Part shown: one piece after another, positions 1 to 7,153 of the stretch
How positions within the stretch are numbered: position 1 is the first letter of the stretch
How the letters are laid out: each line of letters begins with the position of its first letter
Assembly (NCBI GenBank): GCA_026770585.1
Contig: MU646578.1
Coordinates: forward strand, 198,854 to 216,296
Source of the DNA: Baffinella frigidus
Taxonomy: Eukaryota > Cryptophyceae > Cryptomonadales > Baffinellaceae
Length of the DNA: 17,443 nt
Direction of reading: 5' to 3'
The notes under the pieces: model-generated
Databases searched by the model: none
Told to the model about the DNA's origin: nothing
What the model saw: the letters and a program-made list of their open reading frames with translations, nothing else
Position numbers and translations under genes: made by a program

Positions 1-98
1 CCCCCCCCCGATAATCCTGGATGGGGGAGGTGAAGGCTCCTACATGAGAAGCGGTCCCAGGAGCAGTTAAACGAAGGGCGTGAGACAGGCCCGCCTCC

Positions 99-286
99 AC
101 TCGAGAATGCTAGAGGGGCCTATTTACATGTGGGGTTGTAAATATTTGTACCAGGATAAGGTAAAGTAACCTCCTGACTGTGCAATTTGAGCAGAGTCAC
201 GTGACCATTCAACGAAAGTTACTACACAAATGCCCTCTTTTCAAAGCACATCGGTTTTAAATAGGCCCCTCTAGCATCCTCGTGTG
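99..286 (-). mobile_element. MITE family A, copy 1
   Basis: Terminal inverted repeats of about 28 bp (99-127 and 258-286) share the core GAATGCTAGAGGGGCCTA. The internal part is AT-richer and has no ORF. The reverse complement is a close copy of 9881-10069, including ATTTGTGTAGTAACTTTCGTTGA and the TCACGTGACTCTGC centre. It lies in the intron after exon 8 of the kinase gene. No clear target duplication was seen. Confidence 0.8.
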
Positions 287-372
287 GCTCGGGACAGATA
301 GCGGAGTCCAAACACGTCTTTTTTTAGCATAGGGTTTCGGTAGTACGGGAACACACCCGCTGGGAGTTGATC
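287..372 (-). repeat. Partial copy of kinase exon 8 3' end plus donor
   Basis: The stretch 287-372 repeats 457-540 with a period of about 170 bp. Both contain the end of exon 8 (CAACTCC...AGG or CGG) followed by a GTG(C/T)GTTCCC donor and the same downstream intron (GAAACCCTA...TTTTTTAGACGTG-like on the minus strand). It is a truncated duplicate of an exon end with its splice site. Confidence 0.7.
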
Positions 373-526
373 CTGCAGACGCAGCCCCAGAAACAGGGAA
401 AGCACACGCTTGGCATTGCACCGCGTAGGGCCCGCCTCGGGGCAGATACAGGCCCGCCTCGGGAGAGATAGAGGAGTCCAAACAAGTCTTTTTCTAGCGT
501 AGGGTTTCGGCGGTATGGGAACGCAC

Positions 527-1893
527 CCTCTTGGAGTTGAAGGCGCGCGCCCACTTCTCGCTCTCTGTCTGCATTCGCACGTCGTCGAAGTATTGCGAAA
601 CCTGTTTTCAGGGCTGTGGGTTAAGGGTTGAGAGTTTCGCTTTGTTTTGTGCAGTTTACACAGCGGAGTGCAGACAAGTCAGCCCGCCGAAACAATGCAA
701 ACAACGGCAAATGTTGCCGTTGGCAACATTTGAACGTTGGTGGGCTGCACCGGTGCCGATCGCCCGTGCAAAACATCCCCGCCCTCATCTCTCACCACGG
801 CACAAAACACCCTCCGGGATTCCCTGGCGGGCAGCACCGGCGTGCCGGGGGTGTTGCCGTGAGCAACATTTGAAGTTTGGCAACATTTTCACGTGAGCAA
901 CATTTGAGGCTTGGCAACATTTTCACGTGAGCAACATTTGAAGCTTGGCAACATTTTCACGTGAGCAACATTTGAAGCTTGGCAACATTTTCACGTGAGC
1001 AACATTTGAAGCTTGGCAAATTTTTGCACATTTGAACGTTGGCGGGCAGGGCTGCACCGGCGTGCCGGGGGTCTTGGCGATTTTGGCGACGAAGGCTCGG
1101 TCGCCCGAAGCTGAGAGGTCCCGCATATGGTACGCCGCCCGCATCGCCCCCTGCTCGACCCCCCTCCGAACGTTAGCCTAGACCGTAAAGCCTACGCCCA
1201 AATCGCCGTTTAAAAAATCGACCCCCCCCGCGCCATCAGCGCCGGAAACCTCCTTAAGCCTGAAGCCTAATGTCTAAGACTCTTAGAGGTCCCGCATGTG
1301 GTATGCCGCCGGCATCGCCCCCTGCCAGAAGGTCCCCGGGGACCCCCCCCCCGCCGTGAGAGGGGGAAACGCTGGACCCCGAAAATGCGATTTGGTCCTC
1401 TGGGGAGGGTTTGGGGTTTGGGGTTTGGGGGAGGAGGGCCTGGGAGAACGGTGAACGTCGTGATAGATCTCTATCACGACGTCTCTATCACGACGTTCAC
1501 GAGCGTGCGGTGCCACTTGCCTGCAACCTGCACCCTGCACCTTACACCCTACACCCTACACCCTAACCCTAAACTGCAAACCCTACACCCTACACCCTAC
1601 ACCCTACACCCTACGCCATCAACCCTCAACCGACCTGAGAGAACGGCGCGCTCTCTATCATGACGTGCACGAGCGTGCGGCGCCACTTGCCTGCAACCTG
1701 CACCTTACACCCTACACCCTGACCCTAAACTATAAACCCTACACCCTACACCCTACACCCTTCGCCATCAACCCTTAACCGACCTGGGGAAAACGGCGCG
1801 CTCTCTATCACGACGTTGACGAGCGTGCGGCGCCATTTGCCCGTTTCCACGTCACTTCCATACACCCAACACCCTACACCCCAACCCCCAACC

Positions 1894-1925
<32 letters not shown>

Positions 1926-4900
1926 GCCCTACACCCTTAACCCTAAACAATATATCCTAAACCTTAGACCCTGCATTCTAAACCCTAGGACCTGAGAAAA
2001 CGGGGCGCTCTCGATGACGACATTGACGAGCGTGCGCCGCCACTTGCCCGTCTCGACGTCGTACTCATGCTTGATCGCCTGCACCCGTGTGGGGTTAGGG
2101 TCAAAGGTTTGGGGTTGGTGGGGTTTCGGGTTTGGGGTTCAGGATTTTGGGGTTCAGGGTTTAGGGTTTAGGGTTTAGGGTTTAGGGTGTAGGGTGTAGG
2201 GTTGAGGGTTCAAGGGTTAGGATTTGGGGTTCAGGATTTAGGGTTTAGCGCTTCACGGCAGGTTTATGGGTTGAGGGTTTCGGGTTGAGGGTTTGGGGCT
2301 CAGTGTTCTGGGTATGGGTCTCGCCTTCTCAAACTCGGTCATGTCAAAGTCGTCGGTGTAGATGTTCTTTCGGCTTAAGCGTTTTACGAATCAGAGATTA
2401 GGGATCAAAGATCAGGGATTAGGGTTTCGGGATGAGGGTTTAGGGATGACCTTCTCGAACTCCGTCATGTCAAAGTCGTCGGTGTAGATGTTCTCGGGCA
2501 GCTCGAATTTTGCCATCGGGAACCGCGCCTTGTACGCCCGCAGCTGCGCAAAGTTCGCTTGAATGCCCACCTGGGTCAGGAGTACAGGGTTAAGAGCTTA
2601 GGGTTTGGGGTTAAGTATGTAGATGTTCGGGGTGTGGGGTGCAGATGTTCTCGGGCAGCTCGAATTTGGCCATCGGGAATCGCGCTTCGTTAAGTTCGCT
2701 TGAATGCCCACCTGTTGGGTCAGGGTTTGGGGTTCAAGGTTTGGGGTTAAGGGTGTAAGGTTTGGAGTTTGGGCTGTAGATGTTCCCCATCAGCTCGAAT
2801 TTCGCCATCGGAAACCGCGCTTTGTATGCTCTCAGCTGCGCAAAGTTCGCTTGAATGCCCACCTGGGTTCAGGTTTACGGTTTCAGGGTTTGAGATGCTC
2901 GAATGTTGCTTGGATCCCCAACTGTTGAGTTAGGGTTTGGGGTTTAGGGTTTATGGTTAAGGGTGTAGATGTTCTCCGGCAGCTCGAATTTCGTCATCTT
3001 CTGAAACAGTGCTTTGTACTCTGCCCTCTGTGGGGCTGTCTTGTCCTCTCTCTCTCTCCCGCCACCCCTCTCTACCCCTCTCTCCCTCTCTCCCTCTCTC
3101 CTTCCCCTCACTCTCCCCTCTCCCCGTCTCTCTCGCTCTCCCTCCTCCTCCCCCCCTCCGCCGCAGATGCGCAAAGTTCGCCTGAATTCCCACCTGGATA
3201 GAGAGAAGCGTTTCAGTTGAATCAGTCCAAATCAGTGCCACCGACCCAGTCCCACAGATTGGCGCCTTCATCTAAATAGGCGGCACTAAATAAATGCCAG
3301 CCTTCCCTATGTAATTCCTCCTATTCAACCTCATATTCGCCTGGAGAATCCGGCTCACTCCAGCACAGATCAAGGGAGCCGAAAAGAGGGGAATCATAAC
3401 CTGTGCGAGGGCGACGAGGCGCGCGGCGAGCACGAACTCGTAGCGTGTCAGGTGCCCCTTCTTGTTCCGATCGCACCTGCATCGCACCCGAAACTTCAAG
3501 TGAGCACTTTTTTGTGTGCCAGTATGGTAGAACCCCGTAGTGTACAACACTCCCGAAATACGGTGTGGCAGGTGCCCCTTCTTGTTCCGATCGCACCTGA
3601 ACGTCGGGACCACGCCAGGTCAAAATGGGAACTTGTCTCAGGTGCATTCTCGCACCTGCATTGCACCAGAAACCGTAAGTCAGCGCCATAACTTAACGTT
3701 TTGCGGTTTTAACTCGTCTTAACGTGTTAAGTTGGTCGACGCGCTGCGAACTCGTAGCGCGTCAGGTGCCCCTTCGTGTTGCGATCGCACCTGCATCGCA
3801 CAACGTCAGGACCACGCCAGGTCACCCCTTCTTGTTTCGATCGCACCAGCATCGCACCAGAAACTTTCAGACGACGTCCGACAACATAATACTTCCAATG
3901 CTTCAAGACGACGCCACAATGTGTGTGGTGCCCCGTCTTGTTTCGATCGCACCTACATCGCACCCGAAACCGTAAGCCAGCGCCACAACCCCGTACTACG
4001 ATTTCGTTGTGTACTATACTCCCGAAATACGTTGCGGTAGGTGCCCCTTCGTGTTGCGATCGCACCTGCATCGCACCAGAGACTTCAAGACGGCGTTCGA
4101 CACCATAATACTTCCAATGCTTCAAGACGACGCCACAATGTGTGTGGTACTCCTTCGTGTTGCGATCGCACCTGAACCTCACCAGAAACTTGAAGTTAGT
4201 GCTGAAGCGTGCACCACAACGCGTTTGAAGCTTGTACCACAACCTCGAAAAACGATTTAGCATGTCAACTTGAGAAAACTCGGTCAACCCGAGTGAGGCA
4301 GAGCTAGTCCACCACCCCCCCCCCGCCCCCCGCTCGCTTCTCCCTCCTATCTTGGTGGATTCACGGGGGCTGGTTTAGGGTTTAGGGTTGAGGGTTTAGG
4401 GTTTAGGGTTTAGGGGTTAGGGGTTAGGAGATGGGCTTTAGGCTTCAGGGGTTAGGGTTTGGGGTTTAGGGTCTAGGGTTTGGGGTGTAGGGTCTATGGT
4501 TTGGGGTGTAGGGTCTAGGGTTTGGGGTGTAGGGTCTAAGGTTTGGGGTGCAGCTCTCGCCTGCCGCGCTGCTCCGTTCAGAGTTGGGTTCAGCAATACC
4601 TTCCACGGCCTGTTCCGGGTAGGACTCTCTCAAGGTTTGGGCGGGACGCTCACGATGCCCAGATCTCTTCCAACACGTTGGACGACAGCCCAGCGCACTC
4701 GGGGGCTTCTACGAGGGAATTGGAGGTTTGAAGCCTCTGAGGTTTACGATGTGTACCAGAGCGAGTTGCTTTACGCATCTACTTTCAGATCCTGCTACTA
4801 TAAAGTCGCACGGGGGGCTCACGATGCCCAGATCTCCTTCAGTACGTCGGACGACAGCCCAAAGCGCGAAAGAGAGAAATGATGTGGGGCATGGGAAAAC

Positions 4901-6769
4901 CTTGAATGCCCATAGGAAAACCTTCAATGCCCATACGAGAATCTTCAATACTCATGAGAAAACTCCTTGTGTGGCAGGGTAGGGGACTCACGATGCCCAG
5001 ATCTCTTTCAGCACGTCGGACGCAAGCCCAGATCGCGAAAGGGAGAAACAGTTTCAGGCGTAGGAAAACCTTGAATAACCATAGGAAAATGTTGACTGTA
5101 CATAGGGAAAACTTTCAACACCAATAGGAAACCCTTGCATGCTCATAGGAAAACCTTCAATACTTGCGGGGAAACTCCTCGAAGTCAGCACGTTTCTTCT
5201 GTCCCCGCGAGCGTGAGTCAGGGCTGTGGTAGGGCAGGGGAGGTACGATGCCCAGATCTCCTTCAGCACGTTGGACGAGAGCCCAGAGCGCGAAAGGTTA
5301 AAATGGTGTGGGGGGGCAGAGGAAACCCTTCAACACCCATAGGAAAACCTTGAATACTCATGGGAAAACATTGAATTCTCATGGGAAAACTCCTCGCACT
5401 CAGCGCGTTTCTTCTGTGGCTGTGGTAGGGCAGGGGAGGTACGATGCCCAGATCTCCTTCAGTACGTCGGAGGACAGCCCGGAGCGCGAAAAAAACGGCA
5501 CCGCGTTCTTCCCATGCAGCACCTCCTGAAAAATGGCTTAGAGTTCAGGTATTAGGGTTTAGGGTTTGGGGTGTTGGGTTTCCGGTGCTGATCCACATTG
5601 CCGGAAAGGGTTTAGGGTTTAGGGTTTAGGGTTCAGGGTTTAGGATTTGGGCAGTTGAAATTAGTGTGCTGATGCATATCACCGGCAACCAACCAGCGCA
5701 TGATGCGGTCAGGCCGCAGAACCAGTAGAGCCAATGTTGTAGGACTGGGCCAAATCGAACTTCGAAGTTACGAAGAGGCGAACTTCTAGATGGTCCCTTT
5801 TGGACATGTAGTGTTTTAAATTCAAGTTTTGCAGTACACATCATGGTGTGTACTAATAATTACGGTCCATCTAGAAGTTCGCATCTTGTAAGTTCGAAGC
5901 TCGATGTGGTCAAGTCCTACCACATTGGCTCTACTTGCTGCAACCTACCACGCCGGGATTAATCGAAACATCCACGTTTGACATCTTTCAAGGGAAACCT
6001 TAAGTCAACAACGTCAGATCTTGCGTGAATATGGCGTCGGTTTCCCTCGATCAATCTGGCGTGGTACTGCCATCCCTGAGCGGGCGGCCCAAATCGTCGT
6101 TTCCGGTTGCCTCTGAAAGGCACTAGGTCACCCTAGACTGGGCCGGAATCCAGCAGATGAGAAGCGGGGCAGTGATGCAACGGGTTCGGGAGCCTCGGTT
6201 AAACCCCAAACCCTCAACCCTCAACCCTCAACCCTCAACCCTGAATACTAAAGACCCCGAAACCCTAAACCCTAACCCAAACACTAATTTAATCTCGGGG
6301 AGGAGAGGCAGGCAGCTTCCGAGGCACACCTGCCCAGCCCCAGCCGCCAGCTCGAACATGATCCTCAGCGGCTCCAGCTCGTCGCGCCCGAGCCGCACCG
6401 CCTGCGCTTTCGAGCATTTAGAGTTTGTCCTGCGTGAGTGCATCACGGCCGTACTCCCGGTGATCGTTTCGCCACGAATTCTGCCTGGACCCCGGGCAAC
6501 AGTCCTCTGAAAGCCGGGCCGAAGCTAGGAGCAGGTCTCGCCAGACCCAGCTCTCTCGTCTCAAGGCCGGGGGTGCCCGCAGCCGCCGTCCGAGAGCACA
6601 GGGGGGGGTTCGCATGCAAACCTCCTCGAAAAACGAGGAGGAGGAAGGAGGCAAAGAAAGGAGGAGGGGGTGGAGGAGTTTGGGGTCGAGGCGAGGCGGG
6701 GCGCACCATCTGCAGCTCCTCGTCCGAGAGCCACTGCTCCTGGGCGCCGGACGGCTCCTTCACCGCCAT
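527..6769 (-). CDS. EH-domain / alpha-kinase fusion protein, multi-exon, 3' end beyond window
   Basis: Eight exons join in phase: 6769-6707, 6401-6330, 5525-5443, 3476-3401, 2570-2451, 2078-1992, 1150-1058, 601-527 (223 residues so far). Each internal border has an AG acceptor and a GT donor. Residues ~29-105 form an EH domain: SGLSSDVLKEIWAS, then EF loop D75-E86 (DRNKKGHLTRYE), then FVLAARLVALAQ. Residues 99-138 are a charged linker. Residues ~149-223 match the alpha-kinase N-lobe: APFSQGAMRAAYHMRDL, FVAK with the probable ATP-binding Lys190, and YFDDVRMQ as in eEF2 kinase. The likely role is Ser/Thr phosphorylation by an atypical kinase recruited to NPF-motif endocytic proteins; this is inferred from the families. 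The start is ATG 6769, the first in frame before a clean donor. The catalytic C-lobe lies to the left of the window. Exon joins are by eye, without transcript support. Confidence 0.82.
730..1071 (-). repeat. Copies of the kinase exon 7 3' end plus donor
   Basis: The real exon 7 ends ACCCCCGGCACGCCG followed by GTGCAGCC at 1058. The same join recurs at 818-859 (minus strand ACCCCCGGCACGCCG then GTGCTGCC) and, more degenerate, near 730-765 (ACCGGTGCAGCC then CAACGTTCAAATGTTG). The copies carry both exon end and intron start. Confidence 0.6.
859..1029. repeat. 34-bp tandem repeat, five units
   Basis: Units start at 859, 893, 927, 961 and 995. The consensus contains GAGCAACATTTGAAGCTTGG and CAACATTTTCACGT. 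Each junction forms CACGTG and each unit carries GCAACATTT twice. The last unit is degraded. It lies in intron 7 of the kinase gene. No spacers are present, so it is not CRISPR. Confidence 0.9.
1284..1325 (-). repeat. Partial copy of kinase exon 7 5' end plus acceptor
   Basis: On the minus strand an acceptor TTCTGGCAG precedes GGGGCGATGC, which reads GAMPAAYHMRDL and then meets a stop. Compare real exon 7 (1150 down), GAMRAAYHMRDL. The copy lies 174 bp upstream in the sense direction and has only a few differences. Confidence 0.75.
1451..1500. repeat. 16-bp perfect inverted repeat inside an exon 6 copy
   Basis: GTGAACGTCGTGATAG at 1451-1466 is the reverse complement of CTATCACGACGTTCAC at 1485-1500. 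A third CTATCACGACGT arm lies at 1471-1482. The arms are themselves kinase exon 6 sequence (coding LVNVVIE on the minus strand), so part of the exon has been duplicated in opposite orientation. Confidence 0.85.
1483..1860 (-). repeat. Three partial copies of kinase exon 6
   Basis: Copies at about 1483-1530, 1641-1700 and 1791-1855 read GKW(R/H)RTLV(N/H)V(V/M)IE on the minus strand. The rightmost copy is identical to the real exon over 20 codons at protein level but has eight synonymous base changes. The middle copy ends APFSQ with a GTCGGT donor and has a possible phase-0 acceptor in front (GGTGCAG then GTTGCAGG), so it could be an alternative short exon. The leftmost copy is broken by the inverted repeat. 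Confidence 0.78.
2094..2965. repeat. Telomere-like tracts, G-rich on the plus strand, between exon 5 copies
   Basis: TTTAGGG/GGTTTGGGG/GTGTAGGG heptamers occupy about 2094-2310, 2395-2445, 2577-2640, 2716-2775 and 2866-2965, between each copy of kinase exon 5 and before exon 6. On the sense strand they read CCCTAAA/CCCTAAC and lead directly into AG acceptors. Confidence 0.85.
2318..2372 (-). repeat. Partial copy of kinase exon 5 3' end
   Basis: The minus strand reads ENIYTDDFDMTEFEK, identical to the real exon end at 2451. It is followed by GCGAGA instead of the GTCATC donor, so it probably cannot be spliced there. Confidence 0.72.
2626..3199 (-). repeat. Four partial copies of kinase exon 5 with acceptors
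   Basis: The copies lie at about 2641-2710, 2776-2865, 2895-2925 and 2966-3199, upstream (sense) of the real exon 5 (2570-2451). Three keep an acceptor (CCCAACAG, GAACCCAG, TATCCAG) followed by GTGGG(C/A)ATTCA, reading VGIQANFA. The copy at 2776-2865 matches 24 consecutive codons with only synonymous changes, then diverges. The rightmost copy is split by a CT-rich tract and reads VGIQANFAHLR, then in another frame YKALFQKMTKFELPENIYT. Confidence 0.78.
3041..3164. repeat. CT-rich microsatellite inside an exon 5 copy
   Basis: CTCTCTCCCTCTC-type pyrimidine tract on the plus strand, interrupting the exon 5 copy at 2966-3199 after the codons for FAHLR and shifting the frame. A similar tract forms part of the zinc-finger gene at 14429-14523. 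Confidence 0.85.
3571..4192 (-). repeat. Seven partial copies of kinase exon 4 5' end
   Basis: The real exon 4 starts at 3476 (minus strand, after TGCAG). The start of the exon with its acceptor region (plus strand GGTGCCCCTTCTTGTTCCGA then TCGCACCTGCATCGCACC) recurs at about 3571, 3640, 3763, 3823, 3927, 4038 and 4145, upstream in sense. The copies read DRN(K/T)K(G/E)-like peptides for 8-15 codons and then decay. Spacing is irregular (about 60-120 bp). Linker pieces such as CTTCCAATGCTTCAAGACGA (3892 and 4110) are also repeated. Confidence 0.78.
4261..4306. repeat. 45-bp dispersed repeat, copy 1
   Basis: ATGTCAACTTGA(G)AAAA and GTCAACCC(G/A)AGTGAG(G)CAGAGCTA recur at 13489-13533 in the same orientation with a few substitutions and small indels. 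Each copy ends just before a different repeat class. No coding sense was seen. Confidence 0.7.
4374..4555. repeat. Telomere-like tract in kinase intron 3
   Basis: Runs of TTTAGGG grade into GGGTCTAGGGTTTGGGGTGTA higher-order units (4471-4545). It is C-rich on the sense (minus) strand and separates the exon 4 array from the exon 3 array. Confidence 0.88.
4651..5300 (-). repeat. Four partial copies of kinase exon 3 3' end plus donor
   Basis: Beside the real exon 3 (5525-5443), the minus strand carries GLSSNVLKEIWAS-like ends at about 5300-5244, 5045-4989, 4875-4820 and 4705-4651, all downstream in sense. Each keeps a donor after GGGCATC: GTACCT, GTGAGT, GTGAGC and GTGAGC. The GTGAG donors are stronger than the GTACCT of the presumed real exon. 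Differences from the real exon are largely synonymous (TCC to TCG, GTA to GTG). Confidence 0.8.
4890..5395. repeat. 21-bp minisatellite in three blocks
   Basis: Units of the form CATAGGAAAACCTTCAATGCC occur at about 4890-4970, 5059-5178 and 5316-5393, lying between the exon 3 copies. Since 21 bp is seven codons, the minus strand stays open for some distance (GFPMG-type heptapeptides), but there is no other sign of coding. Confidence 0.85.
5549..5650. repeat. Telomere-like tract upstream of kinase exon 3
   Basis: TTTAGGG repeats at 5549-5570 and 5607-5650. On the sense (minus) strand they give CCCTAAACCCTAAAC, followed by the CATTTTTCAG acceptor of exon 3 at 5526. Confidence 0.85.
5724..5935. 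mobile_element. Foldback MITE with ~70-bp terminal inverted repeats
   Basis: 5724-5793 and 5867-5935 are inverted repeats starting AGTAGAGCCAATGTTGTAGG and ending with its reverse complement, with only scattered mismatches and a few small gaps. The 73-bp centre contains the near palindrome AGTACACATCATGGTGTGTAC. There is no coding capacity. It sits in intron 2 of the kinase gene; 5936-6197 next to it shows no recognisable feature. Confidence 0.88.
6198..6290. repeat. Telomere-like tract after kinase exon 2
   Basis: CCCTCAACCCTCAACCCT and CCCTAAACCCTAACCC lie just downstream, in sense, of the exon 2 donor at 6329. On the sense strand the tract is G-rich. Confidence 0.85.
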
Positions 6770-7153
6770 CGGACGCCGTTGAGGTCTGCGATCGAAACTG
6801 TTTCTAAAAGTCAATTTCTCTGGTAGAGAGTTGACTTTACAAAGTCAATTCTATGGGTAGAGAATTGACTTTAGAAACCCCTTGGGCGAAGGAAGGGGGA
6901 AGGGGCTTGTGAGAGAGAGGGCGGCGCCCCGCGGGTTTTGACAGGCAGACCAGGGCGGGGAGGCGCGGGGGCAAGTCGGCGTGAGTGCAGTCCCGCATCG
7001 GGGTCGCAGGGATCGAAGGAAGCTGCCTCTGCTTTCAATATCGCCGTGGGGAGTCGGAAGGTCAGAGGCTGTGGTGTGCCGTCGAGGACCGGGAGGAGCT
7101 GCTGAGCTGCTGAGGGAGTGGGTAGCTGTTGCGTAGCAGCAGCTACATCTGCA
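6770..7153. promoter_or_regulatory. Head-to-head intergenic region, probable bidirectional promoter
   Basis: It lies between ATG 6769 (minus, EH-alpha-kinase) and ATG 7154 (plus, TRAPPC2L-like), 384 bp. Inside is a foldback element: GTTTCTAAAAGTCAA at 6800-6814 mirrors TTGACTTTAGAAAC at 6865-6878, and each half is itself palindromic (6807-6838 and 6841-6872). No TATA box stands out. 5' untranslated regions or a further 5' exon could also lie here. Confidence 0.55.

Larger units (their letters stand above)
1395..1990. repeat. Telomere-like tracts, C-rich on the plus strand from 1534
   Basis: A short GGGTTTGGGGTTTGG tract lies at about 1400-1430. From 1534 on, CCCTACA, CCCTAAA and CCCTCAA heptamers fill the gaps between the exon 6 copies (about 1534-1640, 1700-1770 and 1862-1990). 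These are degenerate interstitial repeats, not a chromosome end. On the kinase sense strand they are G-rich, the less common orientation here. Confidence 0.85.
527..2078 (-). other. Alpha-kinase N-lobe exons (6, 7 and 8) of the fusion gene
   Basis: Exon 6 (2078-1992) ends APFSQ, exon 7 (1150-1058) begins GAMRAAYHMRDL and contains FVAK, and exon 8 (601-527) contains YFDDVRMQTESEKWARAF. This order is the alpha-kinase family order: the PF.xGAxR loop, then the VAK lysine, then the YF(E/D)DVR(L/M)Q helix. All three joins are phase 0. The zinc-binding and catalytic C-lobe motifs are absent from the window. Confidence 0.82.
3401..6401 (-). other. EH domain exons (2, 3 and 4) of the fusion gene
   Basis: Exon 2 (6401-6330) gives the first helix, including LEPLRIMFELAAGAG. 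Exon 3 (5525-5443) gives GKNAVPFFSRSGLSSDVL and ends in the conserved EIW. Its last two bases join the first base of exon 4 (3476-3401) to make Ser73. The EF loop has Asp1, Asn3, Gly6, Leu8 and Glu12 but Lys at positions 4 and 5, so calcium binding is doubtful. Trp71, the position that lines the NPF pocket in EH domains, is present. The introns are about 0.8 kb and 2.0 kb and are full of exon copies and repeats. Confidence 0.82.

Noticed and set aside
859-1029. CRISPR array
   Set aside because: Units are contiguous 34-bp repeats with no unique spacers, in a eukaryotic intron.
1534-2310. True chromosome end (telomere)
   Set aside because: The tracts are short, degenerate, occur in both orientations and lie between exons inside genes.
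3727-4287. Minus-strand open frame of 186 codons
   Set aside because: It runs through degraded copies of kinase exon 4 in changing frames (RCRCDRN-like pieces) and has no continuous domain.
6443-6814. Long minus-strand open frame (123 codons) as one exon
   Set aside because: Only its first part (6769-6707) is used; the GTGCGC donor and phase-0 fit to exon 2 favour splicing, and the remainder is proline-rich intron.
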